From the NCBI GenBank assembly GCA_025716855.1, contig JAIXMQ010000005.1, forward strand, positions 761,560 to 825,559: DNA of 64,000 nt, given 5' to 3'. Made by a program: the position numbers and the translations under genes. This DNA comes from Pilaira anomala. Lineage: Eukaryota > Mucoromycota > Mucoromycetes > Mucorales > Mucoraceae. Under the pieces are notes generated by a model. It was not told the origin of the DNA and made no database searches. It worked only from the letters and a program-made list of their open reading frames with translations. Shown piece after piece: positions 34,505 to 46,670 of this stretch (its first letter is position 1; every line of letters begins with the position of its first letter).

Positions 34505-34874
34505 AATGAGGGGGGTTTGTTATTGTTGTTGAAAAAAAAAAAAAAAAGCAAATAAATAAAGTTTTAATCTCTATAACAAAAATTTATCCAACCAAAATGT
34601 CAATGAAGCAACACGCGCACTAAAATTGATCAAACATTCCAATAAAACATATGCACTGAATATGCTATTGGATTGGCTCTTATCACCCCCCAAAAATTAC
34701 TAACTAAGCCCCGAAGAAGTGTTCCCTTCTCCCTCCTTTCCGTTATAACAGAAAAAAAAAAAAAAAAAAAAAAAAAGACAGAAACCCTTTTTTTTTTCTA
34801 TAAACTCTTTTCTTACGGGTTTCTTGTCTTTTTCTCTCTTCTTTTTTTTTTTATCATTATTACTTGATTAAAAA

Positions 34875-35738
34875 ATGTTACCAACCATGTATCGTTTAGA
34901 TATAGCAGAGTATCCAGTTCCATCACTTGTTAAAATAGTATCGAATTTATTAGAATCGATTGTAGAAGCCAACGATAAATTAATTGTCACGTATGAACAT
35001 TCAACCAACATTACTCATTTTCATTCTCGAGCAGTACCTAATATCAGTATCTATGCTTACCTTACACGTATTTCTAAATTTGCTTCTTTTTCAAATGAAG
35101 TTTTATTATCATTACTTGTTTACTTTGATCGTATCGTTAAATTAAAAAAAACTGAATATGCTGTAAATTCACTTACTGTGCATAGATTACTAATTACTAG
35201 GTAATATATACAAGTATACAAAAAAAAAAAAAGAGAGAAAAATCATGTCTTTTTTTTTTTTTTTAACTGAAATCATTAAAGTATTGTTGTAGCATCTAAA
35301 TTTACATCCGATGTATTTTACTCAAATACAAGATATGCCAAGGTAATAACAAAGAAAATTGTGTAATCATAGTTATTAAAACAGAAAAAAAAAAAAAAGG
35401 TGGGTGGTATACCTTTATACGAATTAAATCAATTAGAATTAGAATTCTTGTTCCTTTGTAATTTTGATTTACATGTCAAGCTTGAAGATATGCAAGCATA
35501 TGGAGATCAATTATTAACACACGCACTTACATGCAATCATAAAAGAAAAAGACGATCTTTATTATCGGATCATCATCAAGCACCAACATCAAATAAAATA
35601 CAGAAATCTGAAGCATTACTTGATAAAGCCCTTTCTTCTTCTTCAAAAGTTGTCGTCGTCAATACTGTAAATACCTCAACAAATACAACATTCCTTTCCA
35701 ATACACTTTTATCTTCTCATCCTAGTACCATCATTTAG
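34875..35738 (+). CDS. PHO80-like cyclin
   Basis: Three exons: 34875-35200, 35282-35342, 35400-35738; 241 residues. The cyclin fold is clear: an N-terminal helix (PSLVKIVSNLLESIVEAND), IYAYLTRISKFASFSNEVLL, then LLVYFDRIVKL, LTVHRLLITSIVVASKFTSD, YAKVGGIPLYELNQLELEF and LLCNFDLHV. The RI..F..F....LL and VASKF features are those of the PHO80/Pcl subfamily, which activates Pho85-type cyclin-dependent kinases in phosphate, glycogen and morphogenesis control. The last 80 residues are Ser/Asn-rich and lack family features. The exon 3 acceptor follows directly after a run of A, so the intron has almost no pyrimidine tract. Confidence 0.88.
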
Positions 35739-36800
35739 AAAAAATATATATTTATATATATATCTTCATATACCCCTCCTCCTTCTCTTTCTCCTTTTTC
35801 TCCATCTCCCTTTTTATATATAGTTTTGTTAAAACAAAAAAAAAGAGAGGTAGATAAATACATATATATATACCTCTGCTTATTACATATAAAACACTTT
35901 TTTTTTTTTTATTATTACATAATTTTTCATTGTTTGAGCAAGAGGCGTGCTATCAAAATAAAATTGATTGGATAAACCTTATTACTACTGTCATGCTGTA
36001 ACAAGAGACTGTTTTATAAAAAAAAAACAATGCAACTCATCATGTATGATCTTACTCACACGTTGTTATCATCATAGAATTCATTTATTGGATTATATAA
36101 AAATTCAAAAATGAGATAAGGCGAAAAGTAAATCATATTTTATTGAAATGAAAATCAGGGTATGCATAATACACTTGGAACTAATCTTCTTAATCGATTG
36201 ATCTTTTTACTTTTTTTTTTTTTTTTTTTGTCATATCGAAAAAGATTTTTATTAAAAAAAAAGAACAGAGCTCCCAAAATCAATTTATGTTAATCCGTGT
36301 TTTATGTAAATATCATACAAATTACGTGTAACATTTTTTTATTTATGATTTTCAGTAATTTCGGACATATGAACTGTTTGAATTCGTCCACGTTGTTGTC
36401 CATTGAGGAATTAGTTTGATTGTCATTTTTATTGTGTGAAAAAGTCATCATAGTCATCACCAAAAATAGAGATGTTAGCATAAATACTCACGCATGCTCC
36501 TAATATATAATAGACTTTTTTTTTTACATATTTTGTGTTTATAATGCTTTATATCTGATTTTGTGTGTATTTAAAAGGGATAAATAAATCAATAAGACAC
36601 TGTCTGTAAAATTGACTTTTGATTCAATAGCAAGCATTCCGAACCGTTCCAAACATAAGATATAACTGATTCATTTTCGTTGTGACAAAAATTAACCAAT
36701 GTTGTAGCTAATGAGTGAACACTTGCTTGAGAGGCAAGGTCAAAACGCTGGTTTATTAATAAATTCTTTGCTGCGTTCTATGAACCCATGTTTGAATTTT

Positions 36801-37373
36801 TCAAATTAATTGTAAACCAAGAATATAGTACTTTGGTGATTTTTCAAAAGCAATTTCAAGGTAATAATACAACCAATGTGTATCAATGTTAACAAAGTTA
36901 GCTGAAAAGACTCTTTCAAAATGTAAGAGAAAGGTGATCCAAGATAACTCTTTATATTTAACCGAGTTGTTGTTACTCAACAAATTAGATGCTCAGTGTC
37001 TACATCAAAGATATATAGGCACATCTTTAGCTAAAATTGTTGGTTTTCTATTTTTTGTTTATTTTTCATTGCTGGCAAAATTTTTATTCAAGTTCATAAT
37101 GGACATTAACTTAAACTCTAACAGACTCTTGAGCCTTTTCAACCAAGACAAATCGACGTTCCAAAGATATGTCTCTTGGATTATTTACATCAATAATATC
37201 TTTTGTCCAAAAAGATCAAGTCTTTGTTCATTTAACGAAATAACTGGGTTACTGTATTTATCCAGTTGTTGGGTTAACTTTACTAAATTAGTACTATTAT
37301 CCACCTTGGTATCAGAAGTACTATTTTTGCTTTTATTATCATGACTAACTTCACGCATTTCGACATCAACGTT
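36801..37373 (-). pseudogene. Broken gag-like or unknown ORF remnants
   Basis: On the minus strand, 37373-37185 encodes a hydrophilic stretch (MREVSHDNKSKNSTSDTKVD, LVKLTQQLDKY), after which the frame shifts into ISLERRFVLVEKAQESVRV and stops. Further on, 36983-36801 encodes KELSWITFLLHFERVFSANF and THWLYYYLE. A W-x3-L-x2-F-x3-F pattern after a hydrophilic section resembles retrotransposon gag, but no protease, RT or LTR is seen. The identity is weak; the broken frames are clear. Confidence 0.3.
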
Positions 37374-37691
37374 AAAGGATGCTTCATGGTTTGAAACCGT
37401 AGTTTATGAAGTAGCTTGATTATTACCACTAGCTAAATCCAAATTGATTAATCCAGTAGCTACTGCACTGATGAATCGACCTTGTTAAGAAGAAGCAGAA
37501 TTATCATAAAGTAGACTTCATCGTAAAAAATGAGATATTATCTTGTAAATTAATCAAAAAAAAGGGGAGAAAGACTTAAAATACGATGAGACTTCTTATT
37601 TATGATCTTTATTTAGTTTAAAAACAAGAGAGGGGACAAAATAACTGCTGGAGCTAAAACTACCTCTTATACCAAGATAATGTCAATTTTA

Positions 37692-37856
37692 TCAAAACTT
37701 AATAAATCCAAGACGATGGGCAGAAGGGACATTGAATTCTTGGCTGGTTTTGAGTGAACAACTACCGACTGCTACTAATTCTCCCTTCTTGGCTTTACCG
37801 AATGTATGGGCAATATTGCCTGCACCGATGATACACCAACGTAAAGAAGTATTCAC
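37692..37856 (-). pseudogene. N-terminal fragment of a Gfo/Idh/MocA oxidoreductase
   Basis: The minus strand encodes LRWCIIGAGNIAHTFGKA, then KKGELVAVGSCSLKTSQEF and a stop at 37692. The GxGxxA dinucleotide-binding start (IIGAGNIA) followed by VAVGS.SL..AQEF is the usual opening of Gfo/Idh/MocA dehydrogenases (dihydrodiol dehydrogenase type). Past the stop a frame shift leads into DKIDIILV, which fits the next family strand. There is no in-frame start and no later part of the gene, so it is a dead fragment. Confidence 0.7.
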
Positions 37857-38871
37857 ATTTTTTTTTTTTGTGTTTTTTAGAAAAGGAAAAGGAAATATAA
37901 AATAGAAGACTCTTTTTTATCTTCCTTTTTTTTTTCTTCCCTTTTCCCTTTACCCAGGGCGTATGAACCCTATCCCCTTCCTCCTTCCCGGGTTAGATAA
38001 TAAGCATTTGAGTTTTAATCATTAGTTAGTAAAAAAAAGAGGTAGGAGAAAGTGTTGTTATCAAACAAGTTGTTTCTTGTAACTAGTTTGAAAGAAATAG
38101 TAAATAGATTATGTTAATCGATAAAAAGACAATAAAAAACCCGTTGTTACGTGAACTTACTATGTAAACGGTAAGAGCAGAGAAAAGAGTTAATTTGAAA
38201 TTTTCTGTTTCCCAAACAACAATTTGTTCTTGAGAATGTTACAAATTGAGTTATTTTCAATTGAATATCTCTTTCATAAATAAAAGCGAGTAAATATGTA
38301 TATATTGCTCCAGCGCTTGTAAGATTTGAGGCAGTGAGTTAATAAGCCTTTACCGTAATAGCTACTGTATATGTATAAAACCTACTTTGTCGTCGAATCA
38401 ATGACATTCTTGAATAAATAGTTACAATCCAAACGTACTGCTTCTTCTATCATTAGTTAATGAAGAACCCGTTTATGTTTCTAAGCGAAAAAGAATACAT
38501 AATAAAAACGGTATATATTTGGATCCAACATCCACGTAGTAGAAACCCGATAAAAATTCAGCTAAGTAGCAACGCATTTCCTGAGATTAATCTTCCTTTC
38601 GTGCTATTTACTTGTAAAATAGTAAAGTAATAAAGTAAAAGAGCAGGAGGTGCTTTTTTAAAGAGAAGATGTTGTATGTAAGAAATTATACCCGGAAAAA
38701 GTGTATGTGTTGAGACGTTTGTATAAAAATCTTTTTTATGGCGTATATTATAAACTCATGATTGCCTCAATTGTAAATATAAGTCTATTACCCTTAGTAA
38801 ACACATTATCAAATTAGAAAAGAAACAAGACAGAATAATTAGATTTTTTTTAAAAGGAATTTATTAACAAT

Positions 38872-39500
38872 TTATTTTCTTTTTTTATTTTTTTTATTTT
38901 TTTTTAGTTTTTTGTTTTTTGTTTTTTTGACCGGATGGGATGCGGAGGCCTCGACTTCTTTTGTCGAGACCACCGTATCCACATCCTCAACAAAATGGGT
39001 GTCCACAGAGGCCGAGGCCTCCTCCACCACATCTTCAATTTGTTGAACAAAGTTGGGATCAACAGAGGCCAGGACCTCCTCCTCCGAATCTTTAATGATT
39101 TCTAACAAACCCTGAAGAAAAGGGTTTTCATCAAAGCCACCGGGAGCTTCCTTGCATAATTCAACAAAAGCATCCCGCTTTTCAGCGAGATGCTTTTTGA
39201 CAGCCACTACTTCAGGCTCTTCCTCTAAAAGCATATAAAATTTAGTTTTTTTGTTTGATTTATAAAAGTTGTACATGTATATATGTATATATATATATAT
39301 TTACCTTCAGACAACTCTTGTTCAAGAGTTTTATTTGGACAAACCTTGCTACAGCAAAGGGCTTTACGAATGATACAATCCACGTGGTTATCGTAGGCCA
39401 CGAGGATTAAAAAAAGGGCTTGTAACAAAAAGAACGAGGTACGTTCTTTTTCATTAATAATGCAGTTTGTGATTGTGTCTGTTACAAAGAGCTGTGTCAT
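38872..39500 (-). CDS. Orphan two-exon gene, lysine-rich tail
   Basis: Exons 39500-39305 and 39224-38872, intron GTAAAT..TTAG, 182 residues. The first exon has a hydrophobic segment (FFLLQALFLILVAY) followed by a cysteine group (DCIIRKALCCSKVCP). The second is acidic (EEEPEVVAVKKH, DEEV-like repeats of ASVDPNFVQQ / ASVDTHFVED) and ends in a long lysine run (KKTKNKKLKKNKKNKKRK). I recognise no family. It lies next to a dead LINE. It may be a lineage-specific gene or a relic of an element ORF; intact frame and clean splice sites favour a gene. Confidence 0.55.
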
Positions 39501-39764
39501 TTTAAAATAATAGGTATCGATAGTGAAATAAAAAAAAAGAACTGAAAAAAAATGGCTAACGTTGCTTATTTTAAATGATATGCATGTGATCCTGTATAGC
39601 CCCCTCTTTTGAAATCCGAAGACCAATAGGATCACATCAGATCTTTGTTTACACATCAATCAAAACGCTTCAAACATCATGAAACACTATGGACGCCCCC
39701 CTTTTTTTAGGCCTGAAAGCAAAAATATTTGAGATATGGGTCCAAATCTCTTGTCAAATTAAAG

Positions 39765-39924
39765 TTACTCTATATCAACTATTTTAGTAATTGATATGAA
39801 AACCAAAAGAGGAATGACTTGATTTGATCTGGACGGAAAATGAACTTGCCGTTGGAACAATGCTTGTAGGATCTGATCAATAGTAAAAGTAAAGGTGGGA
39901 TAATAATAGTTTAGGGCCATCATC

Positions 39925-39962
<38 letters not shown>

Positions 39963-41997
39963 ACTGAGCAAGTAACCAGAAAATGTTCAAGAGATCCTTC
40001 TTCAACTTGACATAAACGGCACTGCTTCCTATCGACTTTACCAATTTGATGTAAGTAAGGTGCGATTGGGAGTATTAGGCTTAGGACCCGATAATACCAT
40101 TGTGATCGAGCTTGAAGTAGAATGGGTAAGGACCAGAAAACTTTAAAACTGCCTCCAGAAATAGTAGTCTCCATCTTGACCCGGTACTAGTGATTTGATA
40201 ATTTCGAAAATCCCTTGAGGTATATTGTAGTCAAAGTGGATTCTGTCGAAGTTGATGGATTAGTGATGAATGGTTGTGAACAAGTCTATTCTCGTCGCTA
40301 GAAGCGGTTAAAATGTAGGAAAGCATGTAAGGTTGCAATTTCACTGTATGGTGTATAAGTATATCCTTATTGAGACGGCGGCAAAGTAACAGTAGTTGCA
40401 CATATTCAGTTTCAACCTGTATTCGTAAGCGGCGAAGACGGGTATCATATGTGAAAAATTTAGAGGCAGAAAAATTGCGATGTCTATGGAGCCAGTGACC
40501 TGAAGGGTATGACAAGAAGAGATAGTGAAGAGGCAGCTGAAGTATTGTGGGAAGTGAAAACTGAGAGAAATCATACATGAAATCAAAATGGTCAAAAGCT
40601 TGATAACAGGCATTGATAATTGATGTTGGGTGATTGATTTTATGCTTGCCCCATTCAAGTACAAAAAAGGGCATTTCTGGCGGCAATGGTGCTGGAGTAA
40701 TGAGTGACAAGTGCTATTTGAAGAATGGTCGAACCAGTAATGACGTGTTGTTGGATCGAAATGCATGATAGAGATGACGCATTTGAAGAGCTAGATATTG
40801 TGTTGCTGTTTGTAACAGGCCGAGACCGCCTTGGGCCAAGGGTGGACTAAGTTGATTGCAGGATACCATAGGGCGTTTGTGTTGCCGGATATACCTATAA
40901 ATTATAGATTTTAATTTGTTCAAAAAAAAAAAGTTGAGTGTGTTGTAATAATTCCAGTCAGTACCAGACTTTAGTCATGATCAATGTATTGGTGACGGCA
41001 GCCCGGCAATCGTTTAAGAAATCCATCATCCTTTTCTCCCTTTTCTCCTCATCTAATTCCAAATTTAATTCCAGTAATTGATGACAACAACTCTTGTTGT
41101 AACTGTCCTAGCTGTGTATCGATGGGGACAATGAGTGGATGTCGAAATGCAGCGGTGGGTTTTACTCGCAATATACGATTACGTTTTCGCTCCAACTGTT
41201 TGATAGTATCTTTCCTCCAATTTACATAGCTGTAGCTATAATTTTTTATTACCTTCTTTCTTGTGGATAGTTTTACACGATCCCATTTTTCGGCAGGTGT
41301 GAGAGTGGAATTGGTTTTCTTAAAGTATGATAAGAGGTTGTGTACTTTTTGAGTGATCTGATTTCTTAAGGTATAGTGAGTAGCATATGCTGGATTTGCT
41401 TGCCAGAGTTCAGGACCGCTAGGTGATTGGCCTACGACTAAAGACATATGCATGATAGAGTGATCAGACCAATTAGCATTCAATCGACTAATTCCAGTAT
41501 CCTGTAACTTATTTTGTAATAATTTTTCTATATAAATGTAATCAATTACCGATGAAATTATCGTGTCATTCCTCGTGCGTTGAAATGTGGGTACTGTAGT
41601 CAGGTCATTCACTTGCATAGTATTGTAAAAATATTGTTATAGTAACGTAAGCCATATTGATGGAGTTGTAGTTCATGATAACGTCCTATTCCGCAAAATT
41701 GAATAATTGAAGTCATCAGAAATAATTAGCCGACTTAAATTAATTGTATCTTGTAGAGAAAATAGCATATTTGCTAGTTGATCAATGTATGCTGGTTTAC
41801 ATTCAGTGATCTCGAAAAAAAGGCGCCAGTAGAGCGAGAAGAACGATAAATTCGTGTCTGAAGAACATTAGTAATGCTGGTGCTACCCTGTTGTGTGGGA
41901 ATGATATCGTTATATAGTAGCGAGACATTGGTTGCCTTAGTCGCCTCGGCGTAGGTTTTATACTTAGATTTTTGTCTGGAGGAAAGCATGAATGCAT
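39765..41997 (-). mobile_element. Degenerate non-LTR retrotransposon (LINE) lacking the RT core
   Basis: Read on the minus strand: an ORF piece with KYKTYAEATKATN (41774-41989), endonuclease-like sequence with LIISDDFNY (about 41720) and NWSDHSIMHMSLVVGQSPSG then WQANPAY (41049-41618), followed directly by the C-terminal part of a reverse transcriptase (LSPPLAQGGLGLL, YLALQMRHLYH; 40714-40923), a middle region (40231-40710) and the zinc-knuckle-like end CRLCQVEEGSLEHFLVTC (about 40000). The catalytic RT block with the YADD box is missing between 41049 and 40923. Frames are broken several times. A run of 34 A (plus strand) at 39926-39959 splits the last coding block, and ILQALFQRQVHF resumes beyond it. 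The copy is dead. Confidence 0.85.
39926..39959. repeat. 34-nt homopolymer inside the dead LINE
   Basis: A plus-strand run of 34 A lies within the zinc-knuckle region of the LINE copy and interrupts its C-terminal coding sequence. It is not at the element's 3' end, so it is probably a later expansion. Confidence 0.8.
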
Positions 41998-42181
41998 GAA
42001 GTTTAATAAAATCGTGAATTACCTATTTTATTTTTTCAGTTCAAAAAGCGTGACGGTTTTATTTTAGTTGCTTGGTGAGTGTCAACCCACGCCTATAGAA
42101 CTATTTTTTATTTTCTTTTTTTTTTTTTTTTTTTTGGTTCATTTTGATCTTTTTTTTATTTTAATCGCCAAAGAGAAAACA

Positions 42182-44224
42182 ATGAGTCGCGAGATTGAAT
42201 CAGAAGGCCGATTTAATGGTTTAAAACAAGTAGATACTTTGAAGAACAATACACGAGCAGGTGGAGCTTATATCCCGCCTCATCGCTTACGTCAGTTACA
42301 ACAAAACGTAAAGGACACCAGTAGTGAAGAGTACCAACGTATTACCTGGGAGGCACTTAAGAAATCAATCAACGGTCTCATCAATAAAGTCAATACTTCT
42401 AATGTTAAAATGATTATACCTGAACTCTTTGGTGAAAATCTCGTGAGAGGAAGAGGTCTCTATTGTCGTAGTATGATGAAGGCTCAAACTGCAAGTTTAC
42501 CATTTACGCCAGTCTATGCTGCTGTCACTGCGGTTATCAATACGAAATTACCTGCAGTAGGTGCTTTACTATTAACTCGTTTAGTACTTCAATTTAGAAG
42601 AGCTTTTAGACGTAATGACAAGGTAAAAAAGAAGAAGAAAAATATATTAGAGATTAAACCAAACTTATTCATCCTTTTTTTTTTTTTGTATATAGACTTC
42701 TTGTTTAGCATCTACCATGTTTATTGCTCATTTAACCAATCAACTCATTGCAGATAAAGTACTTGTACTTCAAATTTTAGCATTATTATTAGAAAGACCA
42801 ACTGATGACTCTGTTGAGATCGCAGTTGGACTTATGCGAGAAGTAGGTGCACTTTTAGCCAACGTTTCTCCACGAGCCAATAATGCTATTTATGAACGTT
42901 TCCGAGCTGTTTTACACGAAGGAGAAATTGATAAACGTATTCAGTATATGATTGAAGTTTTATTCCAAGTTAGAAAAGATAAATATAAGGACAATCAACC
43001 TGTGATGGAAGAACTTGATTTAGTTGAAGAAGAGGATCAAATTACTCATAATATAAGTTTGGATGATGATGATCTTGATGCAGAAGAAATGCTTAATATT
43101 TTCAAGTACGATCCTGATTACGAGGAAAATGAAGCGAAATATAATGCTATTAAAGCAGAAATTTTAGGTGAGGATGGGTCAGATGAAAGTGGTTCCTCTG
43201 GTGATGATGAAAGTGGAAGTGGGAGTGAAGAAGAGGATGAGGATGAAGATGATGAAAATAAAATGGAAATTATGGATCAGACAAATAATGATATTATTGA
43301 ACTTCGTCGAAAGATTTATTTGACTGTCATGTCTAGTGTTAATTTTGAAGAAGCATGTCATAAATTGATGAAGTTACATATTCCTGAAGGACATGAGGTA
43401 TTTAGTTATATTATTTTTATGTAAAAGTATATATAATGCTAACATGTTTGTAATATTAGGTTGAACTTTGTAATATGATTATTGAGTGTGCTTCACAAGA
43501 ACGTACCTATCTTAAATACTATGGTTTAATGGCCGAACGTTTTTGCAAAATGAACCGTACGTGGGTCGAGAACTTTACGAACGCTTTTACTGAAATTTAT
43601 GAAACTATTCATCGTTACGAAACAAATCGACTTCGAAACATTGGTAAATTATTTGCTCATCTTTTCAATACGGATTCTCTTCCTTGGACTGCATTCCATA
43701 TTATTCGATTAACAGAAGAAGATACAACCTCTGCATCTCGTATCTTTGTCAAGATTCTTTTCCAAGAGATTAGTGAATTCTTGGGTCTCAAAACTCTTAA
43801 AGAACGTTTATTAGATCCCTTTATGCTTGAAAGTCTTTCTGGTATGTTTCCCAAGGATAACCCAAAGAATACCCGTTTTGCTATCAATTATTGGACTAGT
43901 ATTGGTCTTGGTTCACTAACAGAAGAATTACGTGAATGGTTAAGAACTGCACCACAACAAACTATTAAACGTGATAGTTCGTCCTCTGATAGTGATAGCT
44001 CTTCTTCTGGAAGTGATAGTTCATCTGGTAGCTCTTCATCTTCTGATAGTGATAGTGATAGTGGTAGTTCTTCATCATCAAGTTATAGTAGCAGAGGTGC
44101 TCGATCTCCTTCTCCTCGTAGACGTAGAAGAAGAAGTAGCACTCCTCCTACTTCTCGTAGACGTAGACGTAGTTATTCTGACAGTCGTAGTCGTAGTCCT
44201 GTTAAACGTAGACATCGCTCATGA
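42182..44224 (+). CDS. CWC22: Pre-mRNA-splicing factor CWC22
   Basis: Three exons: 42182-42622, 42696-43397, 43460-44224; 635 residues. An N-terminal [14 protein letters not shown] motif precedes an MIF4G domain (about 50-250: [52 protein letters not shown]). An acidic, Ser-rich linker follows, then an MA3 domain (about 350-465: [38 protein letters not shown]). The C-terminus has [18 protein letters not shown] and ends with an SR/RS tail. CWC22 is a spliceosome component that holds eIF4A3 and starts exon-junction complex loading. Length and order match the family. It converges with RPL21, 158 bp apart. Confidence 0.96.
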
Positions 44225-44382
44225 AAAAAAAAAATTATGCAAATGTAATAAAGAAACACATATCCACAATACAATTAAGAACTATTTTTTTTTTTTTAGT
44301 TTTATTGCATCAAGAGAAATTTATTCATATATATTTTCTTTTTCGAAAAGAGAGAAGAAAAAAAAAGGAATTGATGACTTCT

Positions 44383-45095
44383 TTACAAGAGGGTCTCGTA
44401 AGCAATAGGAGCAATGGTTTGAGGAACATTGAACTTGGTGGAGATGTGACGAGCTTCACGAGGTTGAGCAGGGATTCTCTTGAGGTTGAAAGAGACTATA
44501 GAAAGTATATACTAAGTAAAACAAATCTTAATTATATTCAAAGATTATATCCTTACCACCGGCAGCCTTAGCCTCCTTCTTCTTTTGAGCGTTAGTTACA
44601 ACACGATCCAAAAATTCTTGACGACACTTGGAGTGCTTGATGTGTTCAACACGAACGTTGACACGCTTCTCCAAATAACGGTTACCAACGTTCTTGTGAA
44701 CGAGGACACCGACAGCGGACTTGGTGACGTTATAAATGACACCAGTACGACTAAATAAAGATATATACAATTTAATAAAAATTATATATAACCTTTTTTT
44801 TTTATGATATTTACCCGTGGTAGAACTTGTGAGGCATACCCTTTTGGACGGCAGCGTTAGCCTTGATATCAACGATATCTCCAACCTTGTAGGTCTTCAA
44901 GTAAGTAGAGAGAGGGATAGAACCATGCTCTCTGAACTTACGAGAGAACATGTGGCGAGTACGAGCGCGAACTGTTCAAAAAAAAAATCTCATCAACACT
45001 ACTGTAATTTTTGTTTTTCGTCGTTGTTTTTCCCTATGCTGCTTTTAGGTTATTGTAATCGCATAATAATACTTACGACCGAACGAGTGAGGCAT
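44383..45095 (-). CDS. RPL21: 60S ribosomal protein L21 (eL21)
   Basis: Four exons: 45095-45077 (only 19 nt), 44971-44815, 44750-44557, 44495-44383; phases agree, 160 residues, the usual eL21 length. It starts MPHSFG, then [59 protein letters not shown] and ends with IAYETLL. It is a large-subunit protein near the 5S rRNA. The very short first exon holding the initiator region is typical of fungal ribosomal protein genes. It is head to head with RPS9. Confidence 0.96.
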
Positions 45096-45630
45096 CTTGT
45101 ACGAAGTGGTATGGAAAGAGACCGAAAAAAAAAGCTCAAAGGAAAAAAATTATTATTAAAGGCTCAGAAGGAAAAAAAAAAATTGCTGTGGCTTAGGGGG
45201 ATTCTTTTTTTTTTTACAACATTTTCGCGCATGTTAAGTTTATTGTTTTGTTTTTTTTAATTGTTATTTTTTTAATTCTATATTTCATGTTACCATGGTG
45301 ATATATGTATATCTATTTTAAATAAATGTTGCGTGTTTATTAATTATATTCTTTTGAATCGTAATTTTATTTTTTTCACATGTTTTTATGTTGTTTTTTT
45401 ATATCTTTATTATGAATTGTATCTTGTAAAAAAGTACACAAAAAGTACACGAAAAAAAAAAGTTAACAAGTGGCTTGTTTTCTTTTAACCAATTGAAAAA
45501 GTTTGAATAAGAAAAAATTTTCAATTAAAAAAGGATGGTACTGGTATTTTTTTTGGGGAAAATAAAGAAAAGCAAAAAAAGTTTAAGAAATTGTTTTTTT
45601 GTTCCTTCTCTTTAAACTCTATTACCTAGT
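45096..45630. promoter_or_regulatory. Shared promoter region of RPL21 and RPS9
   Basis: A 535-bp gap between the two divergent ribosomal protein genes. It contains a direct repeat of AAAAAGTACAC at about 45429-45450 and a T-rich tract directly upstream of RPS9. Co-regulation of subunit genes is expected; the repeat is a candidate site only. Confidence 0.55.
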
Positions 45631-46200
45631 ATGACTGGTACTGTTAGAAACTACAGCAAGACTTCCAACGTCCCTAAGCGTCCTTTCGAGTCTGCTCGTC
45701 TTGATCAAGAACTCAAGTTGATCGGTGAGTTCGGTCTCAAGAACAAGAAGGAAATCTGGAGAGTCGGACTTACCCTTTCCAAGATTCGTCGTGCTGCTCG
45801 TGAACTTTTAAAGTTGGATGAGAAGGACCCCCGTCGTCTCTTTGAAGGTAATGCCCTTATTCGTCGTCTTGTTCGTATTGGTGTTCTTGATGAATCTCGT
45901 ATGAAGCTCGATTACGTTCTTGCCCTCAAGATTGAAGATTTCTTGGAACGTCGTCTCCAAACTCAAGTTTTCAAGTTAGGTCTTGCCAAGTCTATCCATC
46001 ATGCTCGTGTCTTGATCCGTCAACGTCACATTCGTGTTGGTAAGCAAATCGTTAACGTTCCCTCTTTCATCGTTCGTTTGGATTCTCAAAAGCATATCGA
46101 TTTCGCTCTTACTTCTCCTCTTGGTGGTGGTCGTGCTGGTCGTGTCAAGAGAAAGAGAGCTCTTGCTGGTGGTGATGCCGCTGAGGATGATGAAGAGTAA
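45631..46200 (+). CDS. RPS9: 40S ribosomal protein S9 (uS4)
   Basis: Single exon, 189 residues. It reads [20 protein letters not shown], then the S4 domain [19 protein letters not shown] and [15 protein letters not shown], and ends in [16 protein letters not shown] with an acidic tail. uS4 is a primary 18S rRNA-binding protein of the small subunit near the mRNA entry. Codon use is strongly biased (CGT, AAG, GTC, CTT), as expected for high expression. The start MTGTV differs from the more common MPR/MAP start; no upstream ATG in frame is better. Unlike most ribosomal protein genes in fungi it has no intron. Confidence 0.96.
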   Translation: MTGTVRNYSKTSNVPKRPFESARLDQELKLIGEFGLKNKKEIWRVGLTLSKIRRAARELLKLDEKDPRRLFEGNALIRRLVRIGVLDESRMKLDYVLALKIEDFLERRLQTQVFKLGLAKSIHHARVLIRQRHIRVGKQIVNVPSFIVRLDSQKHIDFALTSPLGGGRAGRVKRKRALAGGDAAEDDEE

Positions 46201-46670
46201 ATTATTTTACTTCCATTCCAAAAAAAGTTTCCCTTACCTGTTTCCTCTTTAATATATGAACCTTTGCAAATAAATTACGATGTTTATTTAACTTCAAAAT
46301 GAAAATTTTGTTTTTATTTATCATCTCAATTGCAAAGCACCTGTCGTTATTTAATTATTTCATTATAATTTAAATATCACAGTATCATATTCCAATTACA
46401 CTGGCCCGTGTTTTGGAGAACAAAATGCATTTTGCTGTTATTTCGGTTTTGGTTTAACATTGAAACTTTCATCTTTTTGATCGTTTTTCCTAGATTGTTA
46501 ATTTCGTCCAGGACATTTGACAATTTTTTTATTTTTGTTCTCTTTTTTTTATTTTTTATAACACACACAGTCAGTAATTGGTTTATGAGTTACTTTGCAA
46601 TTGAGATTTTAAGAAATTTGTTTGTCTTTATTAGTGTTGTCAATATTATATGTATTTTTATTATTTAGTT
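46201..46670. other. Convergent 3' region of RPS9 and the Frizzled-like gene
   Basis: 470 bp between the stop codons of two convergent genes. It holds 3' UTR-like AT-rich sequence; AATAAA-like CAAATAAATT follows RPS9 near 46267. No gene is seen. Confidence 0.5.

Larger units (their letters stand above)
35739..38871. other. Gene-poor region with dead gene fragments
   Basis: About 3.1 kb with no intact gene. It holds two recognisable dead fragments on the minus strand, at 36801-37373 and 37692-37856, listed separately. The rest is AT-rich with poly-A/T runs. Confidence 0.5.

Noticed and set aside
36886..37344. 152-codon plus-strand frame
   Set aside because: Leu/Phe/Ser-rich translation antisense to the gag-like remnants; no family features.
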